Shown here: positions 7,626 to 10,799 of the stretch, in pieces | How the letters are laid out: each line of letters begins with the position of its first letter | Position numbering within the stretch: position 1 is the first letter of the stretch | Assembly (NCBI GenBank): GCA_003648395.1 | Contig: QMPB01000094.1 | Span: 1-10,799 of the forward strand | DNA: 10,799 bases | Reading direction: 5' to 3' | Source: Bacteroidota bacterium | GTDB lineage: Bacteria > Bacteroidota > Bacteroidia > Bacteroidales > UBA1556 | Program-made: the position numbers and the translations under genes | The notes under the pieces: model-generated | The model's database searches: none | Told to the model about the DNA's origin: nothing | The model's input: only the letters and a program-made list of their open reading frames with translations

Positions 7626-7633
7626 TATCTTTG
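7626..7633 (+). promoter_or_regulatory. -7 promoter box upstream of yidC
   Basis: TATCTTTG matches the Bacteroidota -7 consensus TAnnTTTG exactly and is followed by GCAG, a common context. It lies 73 bp before the yidC ATG, giving a leader of about 65 nt. A TTG occurs at 7611-7613 but is closer than the usual 19-21 bp spacing, so the -33 element is uncertain. Confidence 0.55.
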
Positions 7634-7640
7634 CAGCCGC

Positions 7641-7665
7641 TTTTATGTATGCTACATTCATAAAA
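7641..7665 (+). other. Short inverted repeat in the yidC leader
   Basis: TTTTATG (7641-7647) pairs with CATAAAA (7659-7665); alternatively ATGTA (7645-7649) pairs with TACAT (7653-7657) around a 3-nt loop. The element begins close to the predicted transcription start. It is AT-rich and weak, and no T-tract follows, so it is not a terminator. An operator or an mRNA 5' stem are both possible, with no further support. Confidence 0.25.
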
Positions 7666-7706
7666 TTTAAGCAATAATTGTTTAAACATCTTAACACAAT
7701 ATAATA

Positions 7707-9662
7707 ATGAACAAAAATACAGTTACAGGTTTTGCTTTGATATTCCTTATTTTAATTGGTTATTCATGGTATACTGCACCATCTGAAGATCAAATTGCAA
7801 AGCAGCAAGAGGAGATAAGAAAACAGGATTCAATACGAGCAGTAATTATTAAAGAGGCTCATGTTGTTGATTCAACAAGAATAGCTCAGGCAAATGCTAG
7901 CATTACTAATGAAGCAGATGTAATTAATGAGGCTGGAGAAAGTGCAGATTCTTTATTAAATGCAATGCAATTGAGAAAATATGGCCATTTTGCTAATGCT
8001 AGTCATGGTGAGGATAAAGATTATACTATTGAAACTGATAAGATTAAGCTTAGGATTTCTACAAAAGGTGGAAATATTACTTATGCTCAATTAAAGGATT
8101 ATCGTACTTATGATACATTGCCATTGGTCCTTTTTGATAAGAATACAGCAATGATTAGTTACTTATTAAATGATCAACAGCTACAAACCAAGGATTTATT
8201 CTTTGAACCTCATTTTACAAATGGAAGTTGGGAGAATGATAGTATCTATGTGAAAACAGATGATGAGTATAGATTTTCAATGAGAGTTTATCCAAATGAT
8301 AATAACGGAAATATTGATAAATCTAAATTTCTAGAGTTTGAATATATTATCAAAGGTAACGAATATATGGTTAATTATCAGCTCAATATGCAGGGAATGG
8401 GTGATTATGTTGCTCCTGGAATGAGTAATATTCCATTATATTGGAATATGGATATGGTTGGCAAAGAAAAAGATGCAAAGCAAGAGTTTAAGCAGACTGC
8501 TATTATGTATAAATATACTGATGAGGATGTTGATGAACTAAGCTTAACGAAAGGTGATGATGATGCAAAACTTAAAACTAAAGTTAAATGGATTTCATTT
8601 AAGCAACAGTTTTTCTCAGTAACTCTTATTGCAGATAATGCTTTTGCAAAGGCTAAAATTAGTCAAACAGGAGATGATGAAAAGATTATAAATAAAGTGA
8701 TGAAGAATATGGATGCTGAAATTAGTATTCCTTTGGCATATAATTCAAATTTCCAGTCTATTCCTATGAGAATATATATGGGGCCGAATCAATACAATGA
8801 GTTAGCTCAATATAATATTGAATTAGAAAGACAGATTCCATTAGGTTGGGGATTATTTATTCTTCATTGGATTAATAGATTTATTGTTATTCCAGTATTT
8901 AGTTTCTTAAGTGGTTTTGGATGGAATTATGGAATTATCATTCTTGTACTCACCGTCTTACTTAAAATTGCACTATTTCCAATAGCATATAAGACTTATA
9001 TGTCTTCAGCTAAAATGCGAGTTTTGAAACCAGAAATTGATGAAATTGGAGCTAAATTTCCTAAGAAAGAAGATTCAATGAAGAAACAACAAGCAACTAT
9101 GGCTTTATATAAGAAAGCAGGAGTTAATCCAATGGCTGGTTGCATTCCAATGTTGTTACAAATGCCTATTCTATTTGCATTATTTCGTTTTTTTCCTGCT
9201 GCGATAGAACTTAGACAACAAGGATTTCTTTGGGCGGATGACCTTTCTTCTTATGACGCAATATATACTTGGACTCAGCAAATTCCTTTGCTAAGTACAT
9301 ATTATGGTAATCATATAAGTTTATTTACTTTGCTGATGACAGTATCTACCATTCTTTATACATATACTAATAATCAGATGATGAGTTCTTCGCAGCAAAT
9401 GCCAGGAATGAAAACTATGATGTATTTTATGCCAATTATGTTCTTAGGTTTCTTTAATAATTATGCCGCTGGTTTGAGTTATTATTATATGCTAGCTAAC
9501 TTAATAACCTTTGGACAAATGACTTTGATGCGTAAGTTTGTTGATGAAGATGCTATTCATAAGAAGCTTCAAGAGAATAAGAAGAAGCCAGTTAAAAAAT
9601 CATCTTTTCAAAAAAGGTTAGAAGATATGGCAAAACAAAAAGGGTATAATGCTAAGAAATAG
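7707..9662 (+). CDS. yidC: Membrane protein insertase YidC
   Basis: YidC inserts and folds inner-membrane proteins, alone or with the Sec translocon. The 651-residue protein starts with a transmembrane segment (about 5-22), followed by a charged linker and a large periplasmic beta-sandwich domain (about 105-365), as in Gram-negative YidC. The conserved insertase core follows: hydrophobic segments at about 381-402 and 405-427, the cytoplasmic loop with SSAKMRVLKPEI (433-444), the GVNPMAGCIPMLLQMPILFALFR region split over 472-494, and further membrane segments at about 540-552, 570-588 and 590-606. Lys420 occupies the place of the conserved positive charge in the hydrophilic groove (Arg366 in E. 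coli). The tail from about 613 is strongly basic (KKKPVKKSS), consistent with ribosome contact. It is preceded by a divergent promoter region, not by pyrG, and ends in a strong terminator. Confidence 0.97.
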   Translation: MNKNTVTGFALIFLILIGYSWYTAPSEDQIAKQQEEIRKQDSIRAVIIKEAHVVDSTRIAQANASITNEADVINEAGESADSLLNAMQLRKYGHFANASHGEDKDYTIETDKIKLRISTKGGNITYAQLKDYRTYDTLPLVLFDKNTAMISYLLNDQQLQTKDLFFEPHFTNGSWENDSIYVKTDDEYRFSMRVYPNDNNGNIDKSKFLEFEYIIKGNEYMVNYQLNMQGMGDYVAPGMSNIPLYWNMDMVGKEKDAKQEFKQTAIMYKYTDEDVDELSLTKGDDDAKLKTKVKWISFKQQFFSVTLIADNAFAKAKISQTGDDEKIINKVMKNMDAEISIPLAYNSNFQSIPMRIYMGPNQYNELAQYNIELERQIPLGWGLFILHWINRFIVIPVFSFLSGFGWNYGIIILVLTVLLKIALFPIAYKTYMSSAKMRVLKPEIDEIGAKFPKKEDSMKKQQATMALYKKAGVNPMAGCIPMLLQMPILFALFRFFPAAIELRQQGFLWADDLSSYDAIYTWTQQIPLLSTYYGNHISLFTLLMTVSTILYTYTNNQMMSSSQQMPGMKTMMYFMPIMFLGFFNNYAAGLSYYYMLANLITFGQMTLMRKFVDEDAIHKKLQENKKKPVKKSSFQKRLEDMAKQKGYNAKK

Positions 9663-9682
9663 CTGAGATGTTATAATTGAAT

Positions 9683-9727
9683 AAGAAAGGCAATGATTTA
9701 TTTTGAATCATTGCCTTTCTTGTTTTA
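9683..9727 (+). terminator. Rho-independent-type terminator after yidC
   Basis: A perfect 16-bp inverted repeat, AAGAAAGGCAATGATT (9683-9698) and its exact complement (9706-9721), closes a 7-nt loop. It is followed by GTTTTA. It lies 20 bp after the yidC stop. The stem has only five G/C pairs, and the T-run is short, but the pairing is perfect and the position is right. It should separate yidC from scpB transcription. Confidence 0.85.
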
Positions 9728-9772
9728 TATTAAAAAGTATTTTTATTGATATATTATTAACAATATAATCTG

Positions 9773-9780
9773 TATATTTG
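9773..9780 (+). promoter_or_regulatory. -7 promoter box upstream of scpB
   Basis: TATATTTG fits the Bacteroidota -7 consensus TAnnTTTG and is followed by C. It lies 22 bp before the scpB ATG and downstream of the yidC terminator, so the leader would be about 15 nt. A TTG at 9746-9748 is 24 bp upstream, somewhat further than usual for a -33 element. Confidence 0.55.
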
Positions 9781-9802
9781 CTTCAAATAACACACATACA
9801 TT

Positions 9803-10582
9803 ATGGGATTAATAAATCTAAATCTAAGTAGCAATATATCTGAAATAGTTATTAATAATAGTGAAAGGCGTAACTCATTGTCTTCAGAACTATTAGAAAA
9901 GTTTATAGCTGCAATAAATAGAATTGAGAAAACTTCATCAAGGGTATTAATTATTAGAGCGGTTAGTGGCAGTAAAGTATGGTCGTCAGGTTTTAATATT
10001 GAAGAATTACCAGTTCCTGGAATTGATCCAGTACCATACAATCATCCCTTAGAAAAACTGATTAGAAGATTGCAAGAAGTGAGAATTCCTGTTATTGCAA
10101 TGCTCGAAGGAAGTGTTTGGGGTGGTGCTTGCGATTTAGCTATGTCATGTGATATATTAATTGGAACAAAGAAAACAACATTTGCATTAACACCAACAAA
10201 AATTGGAGTACCATACAATTCCTTAGGTATTCAAAGAATTCTTAATCATATGAATCCTAATATAGCAAAAGAGTTGTTTTTTACAGCAAGCCCAATGAAT
10301 GCAGAGAGAGCATATCAATTAGGGATATTAAATCATATTGTAAATATTAAAGATATTGAACGATTTACATTCTCTTTGGCTGAAGAAATATCGAGTAATT
10401 CACCATTGAGTATTTCTGTAGTAAAAAGACAAATTGATGCATTATCTAGAGCAAAACCACTTGCTATAGATGTAATATCTCAAATAGATGAATGCAGAAA
10501 TAAGGCATATAATAGTGAAGACTATGTTGAGGGTAAGCTAGCGTTTGAAGAAAAAAGAACACCTAATTTCTTAGGGAAATAG
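9803..10582 (+). CDS. scpB: Methylmalonyl-CoA decarboxylase (crotonase superfamily, ScpB/YgfG type)
   Basis: The protein belongs to the enoyl-CoA hydratase/isomerase superfamily and closely resembles E. coli ScpB (YgfG), which decarboxylates methylmalonyl-CoA to propionyl-CoA in the cytoplasm. Length is 259 residues (E. coli 261). Diagnostic shared stretches are SGSKVWSSG (55-63), ELPVPGIDPVPYNHPL (68-83), EGSVWGGA (102-109), TPTKIGVPYN (130-139), KELFFTASP (156-164) with GILNHIV (174-180), and the C-terminal SEDYVEGKLAFEEKRTPNF (238-256). Gly108 and the backbone at Phe64 would form the oxyanion hole (Gly110 and His66 in E. coli). Tyr138 matches the active-site Tyr140. The second hydratase glutamate is absent, replaced by the VPYN loop, which argues against a hydratase. 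No methylmalonyl-CoA mutase gene (scpA) is in the window. The next gene starts 2 bp after the stop. Confidence 0.85.
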   Translation: MGLINLNLSSNISEIVINNSERRNSLSSELLEKFIAAINRIEKTSSRVLIIRAVSGSKVWSSGFNIEELPVPGIDPVPYNHPLEKLIRRLQEVRIPVIAMLEGSVWGGACDLAMSCDILIGTKKTTFALTPTKIGVPYNSLGIQRILNHMNPNIAKELFFTASPMNAERAYQLGILNHIVNIKDIERFTFSLAEEISSNSPLSISVVKRQIDALSRAKPLAIDVISQIDECRNKAYNSEDYVEGKLAFEEKRTPNFLGK

Positions 10583-10584
10583 AA

Positions 10585-10799
10585 ATGAAGAAGAATTACA
10601 CACACATAATTCTGATATTTCTTAGTTTAGTATTTTTTAGATTTAGCTTAATAGGACAAACTAATACTCAAGGAAGTATTGAGCTAGATAATAGAATATA
10701 TAATGGTAAATACTATAATTATTTTCTCCCAAAATCAGTATATGGTAACCAGTTTTTGTCTAAGAAGGAAAGTAGCCTAGGTATAGTTTGGAAGAAAGG
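10585..10799 (+). CDS. N-terminus of an exported protein of unknown function, cut by the window edge
   Basis: An ATG 2 bp after the scpB stop opens a frame of 71 codons that stays open to the right edge. The protein begins MKKNYTHIILIFLSLVFFRF, a typical signal peptide: a basic start, then a hydrophobic core (about 7-23), with likely cleavage around residues 24-28 (LIGQ). The mature part starts TNTQGSIELDNRIYNGKYY and continues with aromatic and polar residues, including VYGNQF and a final GIVWKK. No lipobox is seen, so a periplasmic, outer-membrane or secreted location is likelier than a lipoprotein. I do not recognise the family. The tight spacing implies translation coupled to scpB on one transcript. 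A CoA-ester enzyme and an exported protein make an unusual pair, and the link could be incidental. Confidence 0.7.
   Translation, partial: MKKNYTHIILIFLSLVFFRFSLIGQTNTQGSIELDNRIYNGKYYNYFLPKSVYGNQFLSKKESSLGIVWKK

Noticed and set aside
9757..10041. Minus-strand open frame of 94 codons overlapping the start of scpB
   Set aside because: It lies antisense to a well-supported scpB frame and over its promoter region, and its translation shows no family motif or start context.
1..10799. Defence, mobile-element or biosynthetic system in the window
   Set aside because: No transposase, integrase, nuclease-effector, toxin-antitoxin pair, CRISPR repeat or cluster of pathway genes is visible; the genes are conserved housekeeping families plus two edge-truncated unknowns.

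Overview
The window reads as an ordinary chromosomal segment of a low-GC Bacteroidota bacterium, probably an uncultured or deeply branching member. Three observations point there: promoter-like boxes of the form TAnnTTTG upstream of several genes, the absence of clear Shine-Dalgarno sequences, and protein types typical of the phylum (a long YidC with an extended N-terminal region, a CpsB/YwqE-type PHP phosphatase, an MltD-like transglycosylase with a degenerate LysM-like tail, and an S4-less RluA enzyme). Genus and species cannot be read from this sequence alone.

Layout. Positions 1-7478 hold seven genes, all on the minus strand. In transcription order they are: MltD-like lytic transglycosylase, uvrA, panB, RluA-type pseudouridine synthase, CpsB-type tyrosine phosphatase, SDR oxidoreductase, and the first 24 codons of an unrecognised gene cut by the left edge. 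Gaps between them run from 12 to 126 bp, so some may be co-transcribed. A promoter-like box directly before panB suggests at least one internal start. A 228-bp divergent region (7479-7706) separates this block from the plus-strand block: yidC, a strong hairpin terminator, the methylmalonyl-CoA decarboxylase gene scpB, and, 2 bp after it, the start of an exported protein of unknown function that runs off the right edge. No stretch longer than 300 bases lacks a gene.

How the genes work together. They are mostly unrelated housekeeping functions: DNA repair (UvrA), envelope biogenesis (YidC, lytic transglycosylase), RNA modification (RluA family), pantothenate/CoA synthesis (PanB), acyl-CoA metabolism (ScpB), a possible polysaccharide-related phosphatase, and a general reductase. 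I see no mobile element, CRISPR array, RNA gene, defence island or biosynthetic cluster, and no convincing undescribed system. The points most worth a second look are the incomplete cysteine set of the first UvrA zinc module, the scpB/exported-protein pair, the cytosine-rich and nearly guanine-free uvrA leader, a hairpin-forming intergenic element near panB, and the panB start-codon correction.
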